A DNA stretch of 64,000 nt from Trematomus loennbergii (Eukaryota; Chordata; Actinopteri; Perciformes; Nototheniidae). Position numbers and translations under genes: made by a program. The notes beneath the pieces were generated by a model, which was not told the origin of the DNA, did no database searches, and was given only the letters and a program-made list of their open reading frames with translations. This document shows positions 53,601 through 63,935 of the stretch, piece by piece; position 1 is the first letter of the stretch, and every line of letters starts with the position of its first letter. The stretch lies in the NCBI GenBank assembly GCA_012861695.1, contig JAAOOA010000033.1, positions 22,811,434 to 22,875,433 on the forward strand. The letters are read 5' to 3'.

Positions 53601-56600
53601 TCATATTTTAAGATAGGGCTCAAGGTTTAATATTTATTGGGCACTGTCCCACATGCCCCCCTACTGGATTAGCTCATGGTCGTTACACAAATGTTGTTAC
53701 TCTATAACAAACCTTATTGGCTCATTGGGCTGCTCTCATTATGTTCAGCCGCTGTTACCTTCTCTGTTTGGTAATCTTCTTGTAATCTCTTTTCTTTTAT
53801 TCTTTATGGGCCCAGCATCTCTTGTGAGTTTCACATGTAGTGTTGCTTCAAATCGTATTCACCTCCATGTGCGATGAAAAGAAAATCTGATTTTGATTGG
53901 TCTGATTGATTGACATCTGACACAGCTAATGGTAATAATCCTCTCTTGCTTTCTAGACCACCATTGGATAAAGCCAAGTTTCGACTTTCTGAGCGACTGT
54001 CAATCAAATGCGGAACATCGACTCATTTGTGGGACACTGGAAAAATGATAAAATGCTGTGCAGTCCCGCACAAAGGGGCACCTGGTCACCCTATCCATCA
54101 ATCATATTGATACTAACTTGTTTCTAAGGGAATTGGATCCTTTATTTCGTTTTCAGGATGAAAACACACACACACAACGCCTATTGTAATCCCTCTACAT
54201 TTTCCTCTATTATCTGAATGTGGCAATAATAGTTTAATATTCTGAAAGCCAAAACTTTGTTTTTATTTGAATTCAGAAGAAAAAAAAGCTGTCCCCAACC
54301 CTGTCATGTTAAACACATTCATTACTTCAGGGAGATAATGGAGGGAGTGAGAACGGTGCACCACATATTTCTCTTAATTATGTTTTTATACAACAGTGTT
54401 ATTTTTTTGAACAGAGATGTTATTTTCTGTTTCCTGCCAAGGGACTGCAGATGTAAATTAGCGCATAGCTAACTCAGCTAATAAGCCTTTCAATGCACCT
54501 GTCAAATAAACAAATAAATCCCAAAGATAATGATGATGAACACCAATCTTTGCAGCTGCACTATGGTTTACCATTGCATGAAGTGGTTTCTTTGACTAAA
54601 TCTTATGACTACAAAAAGTGTATCACTCTCCTGCTCGTCCTCCTCCCTGTGGTCACAGACTAATTGCTTTGCCTGCCTTGCCCTGTCTGACAGTCTGAAC
54701 AACAGCGCTGTTAATGAGACGGGACGCGCTACTTTACTGGTGTCCCAACCCAACCTTAGTGTCATTATGGCAATTACCACCTGCCATGGTTATGTTAGCC
54801 AGCTGGCAGTCTCTCCGGGCCCCACATACATGCAAATCAGCGCGCGTTGATCTTCTCACTCCGCCTCGCATGTTTACATCTAATTTCCAAGGATCACTGA
54901 TGGGGCTGCTGAGGTGCCTCCTGGCAGTGAGACGATCAGACATCGGAGCACCAAAGCCTTTTTTTCTGGTGGTGCAATGTTTTCGGTTCTGTTCCCACTT
55001 TTTTGCTCTTTTTTCTTTACCGCATCTCCTTTCACTGCCTTTAGATTAAATGGGAAGCTGCTGTGAGGCTATACAGAATATAGACGCTTTTGAAATGAGT
55101 TATCTTTCCAGGCACAGGAGGGTAGTGAGCTTTGTAGAGATGTGGAAAGTTCAACCATTAAGAGCTGCCAAGGCACTCCTCCACTTCCCCTGCAGAAGCT
55201 ACTGTATAGCAAAGGCAGACTTTCCTTCAACAACAAAATACTCAAAAACTAAAGCTTTTAGCTCATGCAAAGGGGCACAGCTAAGAATGTTAAGGCCAGG
55301 GAAAGAATCTTTAATACATTTGTACTGCAGGAAGTCTCATGTCCTGACAGCCTTTCTCCCACAGTGATAACACTGAACGTGCATGATATTTCGCAAACCA
55401 TAATAAAAACCTTCTTCATGTTGTGAGAAGCATCTGACAACTTCCTTTGTAATAATGTCAACACAAAATGTATTGGGATCAACACAGTAGGTATGCATGC
55501 ACAAATATTGATTCACAAGGGCATGGTTTTGCATGAGTTTCAGACCTACTTGCATTGGGCAATGGTGCACAGAGGCAAGGCAATTTAAAAGGCTAGAGAG
55601 TGGCCTTTGGCAATGCCACAGGCCATATTCCCTTAAGGATAGAAGCAAGAACAGAGGGGCATGCAGAGGAGGAAGATGAGCATGAGGGGAGTAGATAAAA
55701 AGGAGCTTGTGGGAGAGAAGAAGAGGGAGATGGGCAGAGCTCAGGGATTTTAGGGGGTGGGGGTTGTTTACCTGCAGCCTCAACTCTCCACATCCTCATC
55801 CGGCCATTTCCTTCTTTTCAGAAAGTACCGGTGCACCCAAGTTGACAGCTGAGGTCAGACAAAAGACCCAGCAAAAAGCCTTCCAGCATTCTTGCTGTGC
55901 GCTGCCCATCAAAAGGCCCAGGAAATAAACACAAACATGAATGAAACACTGGAAACAGAGGTGTTGAAGCGGCTGATTCCATTAGCTGCTTGAGCATGGC
56001 TCGCAGTAAGGATTTCAACTGCATTTCATAAAGCATTTCAGAGGAATCTGAACCAAATGTCCCAAAAGTGTGAAGCTGATGGAGCATTGTGTTCACATCA
56101 TGTATCTCATTTGAATGAAGTTATGCCACATGACACCCAGAGTTTAATAAGGGTGACATTGGTTTAGAGTTGGTTTAATACAAGAAAGGCTGAATTCTCT
56201 CCACCATGCCATTATCTAAGGAAATGAATGAACAAATATCAGGAAATCAAATGGAAAATGTAAGTTAAATGTCACACAAAAGTTTTATTTTAATGCCATT
56301 AAGTATTTTTAAAGAACATGATAGAAAGATGATGAGCTGCTTTATACAATTGCCATTGCTAGGATAAATAAATGTGTTCTAAATGTAATTGAATGGATTT
56401 TGTTTTAGCAAAGGGGATTATAAATACTTTATTCTTTAAAAAATTCATTTTATCACATTAACGGTAAAATCTAAAGGCATTGATTCTCCATAACGATAAC
56501 CGATTAAACAAAAGAAACTACTAAGATGGGTTGTCAGTTACTTATCAAGGCGAACATGGAGACAATGTGTTAATTGCCGTTTTAAAAGGATATTTCCTAG

Positions 56601-57380
56601 AATAGATGTGCGTGATAGTTTGAGTTTTGTCAAGAGAGAGATAACTATTTTCTTAAGTTTGAATTATTAGCTACATTATGTTTTTAATCATGAAGAACGG
56701 GGATTAGCTTTTAGTTCCACCTCTCGGTTTTAACCTCAACATGTCTCATTCAATTATTTTCAATTCAAATGGATTTTTTAGCATGACCATAATAGGATAC
56801 ATTATTGCCAAAGCTTTCTAACATCCATACATACATACATACACATTTTAAATGTAATGCTAAGTTCATAAACATTTTGACCAAATGCAAGAACAACAAT
56901 TTTCTTTAAAATGAAAACAATGCACTTTTGAACATGAACTAGAAGAATTCATACAAAAAACACATAACAAAAGAAAAGTTAAGGTGAGTTATTGATTATT
57001 GTGCAGGATAATGCTGATAGTCAATTCATTCAATAATAACATCTATAAGAAAATAATAATAAATAGACGTGAGATGTTCATTCATTCATCTTGAGAAGTC
57101 TTGAAGCTGTCTTTAAGTCTTGCATTAGCCTTTCTTCTGTTTGGGACTGTATGTCTACTTCAGTCTACTTTCCGCCGCTTCCCTTAACTTTGTTAATGCA
57201 GAAAGAGTCCCAGAAGGTCTGAAGGAGACCATATCATATCATATCAGCAGAGCAATAACATAAGGCAAAACAGACTGATGTCAATAGCTTTGTCAACTAT
57301 GTGATCAATATACAGTACAGTATATAGGGGCCTCCATCTGGACCCAAAGAAGAACATGTCCCTCTCTGTTGGGACACAAT
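50609..57380. other. Long repeat-poor stretch, no gene seen
   Basis: Nearly 6.8 kb with no repeat ends I recognise, the longest such run in the window. The parts at 50.7-51.2 kb and 54.6-55.9 kb are GC-richer. Open frames of 100-150 residues occur (for example 50758-51123 plus, 55337-55783 minus) but lack domains and overlap on both strands. Short CATA repeats lie near 56825. Confidence 0.5.
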
Positions 57381-57998
57381 AGGCGCTTTCACACCAAATA
57401 CTTTTCCCAGGAATATTTCCGATAGTTCCTGGGATTTTGCGTTCACACCAAAAGATCTGGAACTAGAACTTTTTTTTGCGAACCTTTTCCCCCCTTTTCA
57501 GTCCCTGCTAGAGAGCAGGTACTTTCCTGGGGAGAAAAAGGTTCCCATTTCTGATGGCTGGGCGAATTGCAAACCACGCCCCGTAAAACTCCGAAAAGTT
57601 TTGTGAAGCCGCCATTGTATTTGCTGGCATTAGCATTATTAGCATTAGCATTAGCCCAGCGCACCAACGGAGAGAGATTAATTTATGGCAACACAAAAAA
57701 AGACATGGGAGCGGTGGAGTGATGAGGAGGTGTCGGCGTTCTGGCGATTTACTCGGAAGGCTCCAACTCCGGGGACTTCCGGTGGCAGTATACACCGTGA
57801 AGTTGTTTGCGGCCTGCCAGTAAACCCAAAGCAGAAGAAGAAGAAGTGACGTCAGCGGCTTCATTTGCCTAATCCTCCCTCAGGGACTTATTCCGGTGTG
57901 AACGCAATCTGTTCCGCGATAGTTCCGGGAACTAAAGAGTTCTGATGAACTAAGTACAGATGAAGCGTCTTATTTTGGACAGTTTAAAGTGCGAGGGT

Positions 57999-58042
57999 CG
58001 TGATTGGTCCGTGATTGGTCCGTGATCGGTCCGTGATCGGCC
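57999..58042. repeat. Left subterminal array, 4 x 11 bp
   Basis: Units CGTGATTGGTC (twice), CGTGATCGGTC and CGTGATCGGCC, head to tail, starting 42 bp inside the left end of the 4.37-kb element. Confidence 0.92.
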
Positions 58043-58187
58043 TGTGATGAAGAGCCGGCCCCCAGTCTGACTTGATACCGCCCCCGTGATAAATACATTT
58101 AATTATTGTGAAGCCAGCTGCAATGGATGATTGATCCACCAGGGGGTGCAGTGGAGTTCCACACTGGAGTCATGTGTGGAGTCTTGT

Positions 58188-58540
58188 ACAGTACGTCTGG
58201 TACTAATGTATAGCGGATCTTTATTAAGATCCATATGTCATGGATAGGATCATAGTCTGTGCTAAATAAGACATGTAATCATTTACAAAACATCACCATG
58301 TTGTTATTTAACAAAATAATGTTGTTTAGTCGACAAAAACGAACGAGCCGGCTCTCCCGATTTTTAATTATAATTTAATCATCATCATTGATGTTTATGT
58401 TCGCCGAATTGACATGAAATCACTGACAAATATGAATATTCTGTATTCAACTTCATTGAAACGATCAGGATGGGTGTTATTTTTCCCCACAATGACCAAG
58501 TCGCTGCAAATGATCCCATGTATTACATGTACATGGCCAC
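58188..58540. repeat. Internal direct duplication in 4.37-kb element, unit 1
   Basis: Shares with 59043-59270 the segments GTACAGTA-GTCTGGTACTAATGT, ATTGACATGAAATCACTGAC (from 58408) and GGGTGTTATTTTTCCCCA-AATGACCAAG (from 58472). The segments are spaced differently in the two units. Confidence 0.85.
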
Positions 58541-59042
58541 ATTCTCAACAAAGTTACGTAACGAAACATTCTGTATTCCTTGCTTACTTTTTATTAATGC
58601 TTTATAACAGCTGGAATAGTTCGTTTAGAACAGGCACCTCACTCGCAATCTGCTCCTCCGCAACGCCTACCACCTACCTCCGGCTGAAATTATGAATGTA
58701 CAGTAAGGCATAGTAATCATAGATAACACGGCAGGGTCCGTTACAGTTTGTTTTCATCTGATTTCAAATATTTCAAATGTCTGAAGTTAATAAATACATT
58801 CTCAGTGTTCAAGTCAATAATAGTCATATAAGAAAAGTACTGATCTAATAACAGAGATTTTATAAGGACTTTTCAATGTTCGACATCGCTCATGTGTAAA
58901 CTGGATGTTGTGGTGCCGAGAGGCGGGGTATCAAAAGTACAAGCTAAACTTTTATTTAGCATCTGAACACACTTGTAAACAACGTGATGCCCGGGAAGCG
59001 AAGACCCGGCGGAAACAGCTGGTCTGGTTCACTAAAATGTCC

Positions 59043-59270
59043 GTGTACAGTATATCTGGTACTAATGTGTATTGACATGAAATCACTGACAAATATGAAT
59101 ATACTGTATTCAACTTCATTAAAATGTTATTAACGTGCCTAAACTCAGTAATTCACTAAAAATTACTGATCCCTCCGCGTCGCGTCGCGGAGGGATCTTG
59201 ATCCCTGGGTGTTATTTTTCCCCATAATGACCAAGTCGCTGCAAATTATCCCGCTTATTACATGGCCACA
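59043..59270. repeat. Internal direct duplication in 4.37-kb element, unit 2
   Basis: Partner of 58188-58540. It differs by lacking the middle part after GTACTAATGT and by having about 80 extra bases (59126-59205) that contain two adjacent hairpins. Confidence 0.85.
59146..59197. repeat. Two adjacent perfect hairpins
   Basis: Hairpin one pairs CAGTAATT (59146-59153) with AATTACTG (59161-59168). Hairpin two pairs GATCCCTCCGCG (59168-59179) with CGCGGAGGGATC (59186-59197) around TCGCGT. Both stems are perfect and they lie in the extra segment of direct-repeat unit 2. Confidence 0.88.
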
Positions 59271-59705
59271 AAGTAACGACATGACTCCCAATATTAATTA
59301 AAATGCTTTTATGGATTTAGAAAATATTTGTATTGATTTAAAAAATAGTTGTATGTATTGATTTCAATTTACATGCATCCGCTAAGAAAAATAGTCCGTT
59401 GTTACCGTTTTTTAAACAGTCAGAATGAAACGGCAGCTCTCAGCTGTGTGTTCACACTCCTAATGGCCCATCACAGCTCTCCCCCTCTGATCTTTCTTTT
59501 CCAACAGTTAAGTTAACTGTAGGTTACTCTGAGTGACAAGCTTACAGTTAGTGAAGTAACACTTTTTTTTTGTGAGTCACGACCTCGCTGTTTCATTCTA
59601 ACATAACGCTCCAAATATGACTGTTTCCACTCGGACTTCAATACAGCAACACCATTGTTTGGTTTCCATGGTAGCGTGTCTCTTTAGTAGCGTGCACTCC
59701 TTTCC

Positions 59706-59761
59706 TGTAAATTACAGGTCCAGCCAGGCAAAACAGTGCCTGGCTGGACCTGTAATTTACA
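59706..59761. repeat. Perfect 25-bp stem hairpin with 6-nt loop
   Basis: Arms 59706-59730 and 59737-59761 are exactly complementary; the loop is AAACAG. The stem centre contains CAGCCAGGCA / TGCCTGGCTG. It is the longest perfect close hairpin I found in the window. Confidence 0.92.
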
Positions 59762-59810
59762 AATCTCTTTGTTTAAAACGAATTGGCCATCGGAATGTGT
59801 GTGTCCCAAC

Positions 59811-59839
59811 CCCCCCTGTGATATCTCTTCACAGGGGGG
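59811..59839. repeat. Perfect 11-bp stem hairpin
   Basis: CCCCCCTGTGA (59811-59821) pairs with TCACAGGGGGG (59829-59839) around a 7-nt loop, 50 bp after the 25-bp hairpin. Confidence 0.88.
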
Positions 59840-59908
59840 AGAGAGTTAGACGCTCGTGAATTGTCAACGGGGGGGGGCTCTCTGCACGGAGGAGCCGCGG
59901 AGAAGTGA

Positions 59909-60038
59909 ATCACAGTGATCTGCTATTTTAAAGTAAATTCAACACATATCGACCCTAAATATAGCATATATTAAGAACGAGAAAGTGTTAACATCGTTTT
60001 TTGTAAACATATGAGAGCATCAGAGCATCGTCCTATGG
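59909..60038. repeat. Dispersed repeat, partner of 846-998
   Basis: Begins TCACAGTGATCTGCTATTTT and ends in a GAGCATCAGAGCATC segment. It lies between the two arms of the 33-bp inverted pair. See the entry at 846 for the shared blocks. Confidence 0.5.
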
Positions 60039-60506
60039 GCTTAGCCCCGGACAGGTACAACAGGTATTCACTCAGAGGGGGGTAGTTACATGTCAAAAAG
60101 CAACATACAGTAGGCGGGTGGGGGATGGTGAACGTTTACATTTCTCTACAGAATACATTGAATTTAAGGGGAGCAGTTACTGAGAAGTATATAATGAGAA
60201 CTGCTACCAATGGTGGCCTATTTAGTTTATTAAGAAATACATATTTGTAGCTTTTTTTTAATCTGCAGTAGGAAATGCAGAGAGTTTAAAGTTCAATCTT
60301 CCTTATTGAGCTTTATAACAAATGAATAACGACTATATATTATAATAAAACTATATATTGAGCTTTAAAACAAATGATATATATTATAATAAAATTAATT
60401 TATTTGAAATCAGATGAAAACAAACTGTAACGGCCCATATTATTCATATTCCGAGCCATAAAGACTTTATTTAGGTTGTTTGAGAGGTACAGCTACCATT
60501 CTTTAA

Positions 60507-61853
60507 GGCGAGACACGGCAGGCAAAAACATCGTTTTTCCTGCACTGGTCAATTTTGAGATTTTGTGCTATTTTATAAATGCATGTATATAAATACATGC
60601 ATACCGTAAGTAGAGCATTATACCAAATGCACATACTTCCATGTTATATTAAAGCATCTCGTTCAATATTAAATAAATAGTATTATCATTGTGATGTGTT
60701 AGATATCTAAATGAATACATTTTTTATGTTTGAACATTTGTATATAAATAATAAAAGGATGTACTGTGTGACTATTGAATGAAATTGAACTCAGTGGGAT
60801 ATTTTACCAGCAGAGATTTTTTTACATTTTGGAAAATTAGCACCATTGAAGTTAAGCAGTTCCTTTGCACAACTTCTGCAGTTTTAAGGAGGGTTTGCAC
60901 CATGTCTTCAGAGGTATCGTTAGAAAGCTCCGTTTCTCCTGCACAATCTCATCGGATCCAAATATGGTCATTTCCTTTGTATCTGCAACCAATCGTGAAA
61001 GTGCAAAGGGGTCTTAAACCAAGAAACGAAATCTCATTGGCTGGTGTCAATTTCTGACAACGTGATTCGTTCAGATGCGTCACGTGGTGTGCTAAAGCAC
61101 TTCCTGGTTAGCTTTCGCTCGAAATTTAAATCTGAAAATGGCAAAATAACGGAGAAAAAAACGTTCACAGAGAAGACGACAACAATTGTCACTTGCACAA
61201 AGCAAGGTTATACAAAAAACAAATGACCCCGAACATGAAATACCTTCACGGAGTGCGTCGATGCGCAAGCTATCATCCAGATAACAGGAGGGTTTAGCTA
61301 GCGTCACCCTGCAATCTTTAAAGGTCGTTTTCTCAAAATGAGTTTTTTCAACTACTCTGAGTTCGAAATGTCCACTTCAGTAGCAGTTACATACACCAAA
61401 CCTTCCAGTTATATTCCTATCAATATTATGAAGGCTTTTACAGAAGGGTTTGGTCATATATAATTCATAGCCTGAATTATATAACATTTTATACCTAAAA
61501 ACATGGTGAAAATTGATATTTTAGGGCTGTTGACAGTATTTTCTGATTTATGGAGTGATACAAAGAGATATCCAAAATCCCTTCTGTAAAAGCCTTAGAT
61601 ACTAATATGACTACAAAATGAAACAATTATTTTGATCCTGGCTTTATCCAAAGTTCAGATTTCGGTTCCTGAAATGTGTTCAAATATGCGCATATTTCAT
61701 GAGATAATGGTTCATTTGGATATTTAAACATGCTATTTCAGAAAACTTGTAATACAAAAAACAATTGCCTTATTGTAAGTAATTAACTGGAGAAATATTT
61801 AGCTGATATCTTTAAGTTAAAAAAAATACCCTATTCACCTGGGGTGTCTCGCC
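60507..61853. mobile_element. TTAA-flanked GGCGAGACAC element, nested
   Basis: GGCGAGACAC (60507-60516) is inverted exactly at 61844-61853, and TTAA stands outside both (60503-60506, 61854-61857). Inner sequences diverge quickly after 10 bp. It is 1347 bp long and lies within the 4.37-kb element. Open frames are under 100 residues and unlike a transposase. TTAA duplication fits piggyBac or Kolobok, but G-starting ends leave the class open. Confidence 0.7.
61431..61596. repeat. 18-bp perfect inverted pair with spacer
   Basis: AAGGCTTTTACAGAAGGG (61431-61448) is inverted exactly at 61579-61596 with 130 bp between. Weaker complementarity continues outside the arms. It lies in the right part of the TTAA element. 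Confidence 0.88.
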
Positions 61854-62246
61854 TTAATTAGATGTTTGATAAGTGCAGATCACATAGTAAAACACGTACA
61901 CAGATACATTATTTTGTATTTTTATTAAATTCGACAATGTCAATTTCACTTTCCACTATGTCCACCGTTGTTTTTCACAACCAATGGCAGAACTTTATTG
62001 AGGCCTGTAATTAGTCTACTACAGGTCTCTTGAGTCAGTCTTTTTCTTCCAAAAAGCTTGTGACAAGATGTTATTGCTCTTACGACATTAAAAACAAGAT
62101 TTTAACTTTAGTTTTTTATATAATATCTGCATTTTCTATTGTGAAAAACTAAGTCTTAGTTATTTAATATATAGCGCCATCTCCTGGTTAAACCCTGAAA
62201 TTGGAGAATAGTGGGTTGGGCCTAACATTTCTGAATACTGGTCTTT

Positions 62247-62290
62247 GGCTGGTAACTGGCTGGAAGTAGGCTGGAAGTAGGCTGGAAGCT
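62247..62290. repeat. Right subterminal array, 4 x 11 bp
   Basis: Units GGCTGGTAACT, GGCTGGAAGTA (twice) and GGCTGGAAGCT, ending 34 bp inside the right end of the 4.37-kb element. Same period and copy number as the left array but a different sequence. Confidence 0.92.
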
Positions 62291-62563
62291 GTATGCTGGG
62301 GTCCAAAATAAGAGGCTCCATCTGTACTTGGTGTGAAAGCGCTTTATGACATCCATCACAGTTATGACTGACACTTCAAGCCCCTGCTCTTTTCTCCATG
62401 CTTTCTTTCTTTTTCACAGCTGGTTTTGCTGTGGTTTCACTGAGTTCATTAGAAACTAATGTTGTTAAGCTAGATACATATAGTGTTTTTGTAATCAGTT
62501 TTATAACTGTTCTCCCTTAAGGATAAACTTACTACTCAAAGTTTCCTCCCAAGTCCACAGAGT

Positions 62564-62911
62564 TGTCATTTTATTTTTTGTGTTTCGTGTTTTATTTTGA
62601 GTTTCTTCATCTGTATCATGTCTGTTTTTACTTCCTGTGTTTTCCCGCCTGTTTACTTGTCTGTCCTGTCCTCCATTAGCCCTGCATCAACTGACCTCCT
62701 GTACACCTGCAGTTAACCCTTCACTTGTTTTCAGAGTATATTTAAGTGCTGTTTTCTCGTAGTCTCTGTTTGATCCTTGTGTGTGTTAATCTGGAAGTTC
62801 TGTTTTGCCTTGCCTTGACCGGATCAAGGCTTGAATCAAAGTTTCTTCTGTTAAGTGCTCCTGTGACCTTCATTTGGGTCCACCCTGCCCCACTTACCCG
62901 TACCAAGAACG
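62564..62911 (+). mobile_element. Probable LTR fragment, related to the solo LTR at 29911
   Basis: Starts TGTCATTTTATTTTTTGTG and shares with the reversed 29911-30409 LTR an ACTTCCTGTGTTT-CC-CCTGT segment and a CATTTGGGTCC-type end. A TATATTTAAG box-like motif is at about 62738. The right end is not a clear CA and no target duplication was found, so this is a decayed or partial LTR. Confidence 0.45.
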
Positions 62912-63790
62912 AATGCAATCCTCAAAAACATTGATTACATTTAGAATTTAAGGTAGGCTTAAAATAAATTCTGTGAAGCACTGTTTTCTGTGAAGAGAAC
63001 AAAGAGGTTTCTTTGGAAAAAGAAATGGAAGTGCTCCATTAGCCAATGCAGGAAGATGATAAATAACAATTAAATCTAACCTAAATAAGAAGTTGGGGAG
63101 GCTCTTCTGTCTTTGGTGAACGTCATGTGTTTTGAGAGAATAATAAAAAGCGACTTTACGCACCTACCCCTCCCATAAAAAACAAACAAAAACGGTTGCC
63201 TTAGGCTGTGCTTGAAAGCTCTTTGTTCACACAGAAGAAGGATCAACAATGAATCAAAGATTTTCTAGATCCGTTTTTACCCTCCACCATCTTTGAAGGC
63301 GGGGAAGAACATTTATTTTCCAATGCGGGGAACTGAGAAACTCAAGAGACCTGAAAGGAAGGACAATTTTACACATGATGTCTTTTTTTGTAACCCACAT
63401 TGTTATCTACCAAGGCCTGTCTGCAACATACAGTAGCAAACAATTTCATTTTCTACAGGGGGACCCAGCGGATTTCATTACACAGTGTTTTTGTTTGTAA
63501 CACACTGTATTTTTAAAGAAGATTAGAGGGACTTTATTTCTCTCTCAGTTCATTATGCGAGGCGGCATACGATCAGATTTCATCACACACATTTCACAGC
63601 ACGTTGGACTGTATGTGTACCATTTAAGTTAACTGTAATGATTATCCATTATTGTTTGATTTAGTTTCTTCAACTAGATCAACTGTGATTCACATGTCAG
63701 AGCAGTGATAACATGGAAGGCAGAAAGGCAAGTCAATATTAACATGTCTTCACGTTGTCACTGTTACAGGGTATATTCTGAGATTGCATA
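62912..63790. other. Unassigned sequence, no gene seen
   Basis: AT-rich, no supported features. Confidence 0.5.
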
Positions 63791-63935
63791 TCATTTAGCT
63801 GATGCTTTTATCCAAAGCTACTCACAAACACTTCAATACCATACAACGGTTGCCATTTGGGTTCAAGTATCTTGCATGTTAAGTACAAGTGCTTGGGATT
63901 GAACCACTGATCCTCTGATTGGTAGACGCCCATTT
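63791..63935 (+). mobile_element. Teleost short interspersed repeat
   Basis: CATTTAGCTGATGCTTTTAT, then CCAAAGCTACTCACAA, and finally GGGATTGAACCACTGATCCT with CTGATTGGTAGACGCCC. This order is a hallmark of a very common teleost repeat. It is related at its 3' end to 43803-44022. Class not settled. Confidence 0.6.

Larger units (their letters stand above)
58738..60433. repeat. 33-bp perfect inverted pair, 1.63 kb apart
   Basis: 58738-58770, starting CCGTTACAGTTTGTTTTCAT, is exactly complementary in reverse to 60401-60433. Homology ends sharply on the outside. It could be the ends of another nested element or a fold-back of the host element. Confidence 0.9.
57957..62324. mobile_element. 4.37-kb non-autonomous TA-flanked element with subterminal arrays
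   Basis: Inverted ends of 24 bp, 22 matching: CAGATGAAGCGTCTTATTTT at the left and CAGATGGAGCCTCTTATTTT reversed from the right. TA lies outside each end (57955-57956, 62325-62326), within a GTAC that the split MITE shows once. A 2-bp TA and CA-starting ends suggest Tc1/mariner-like or ISL2EU-like insertion, but 4-bp GTAC cannot be excluded. Four 11-bp units sit just inside each end. The interior has a direct duplication, a 33-bp perfect inverted pair, hairpins and a nested TTAA element. No frame over about 100 residues and no transposase motif. Confidence 0.7.
57382..62342. mobile_element. TTTCACACC-ended MITE, split by a 4.37-kb insertion
   Basis: The left end GCGCTTTCACACCAA (57383-57397) is perfectly inverted at 62328-62342, with TA just outside (57380-57381, 62345-62346). 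The left part (to 57956) contains the usual GGAACT/AGTTCC and GGTGTGAACGC motifs of this teleost MITE type. The right remnant is only the last few bases from 62325. The element between (57957-62324) interrupts it at GTAC; rejoining gives one normal GTAC followed by the right end. About 0.6 kb is MITE proper. Confidence 0.72.

Noticed and set aside
55803..55852. Possible small exon after a pyrimidine-rich tract ending in AG, followed by GTCAG
   Set aside because: Only about 32 nt with no recognisable protein and no neighbouring exon; such AG/GT pairs are frequent by chance.
59706..59761. Pre-miRNA gene
   Set aside because: The stem is perfect but the loop is only 6 nt and the region is transposon-derived; without small-RNA data I report it only as a hairpin.
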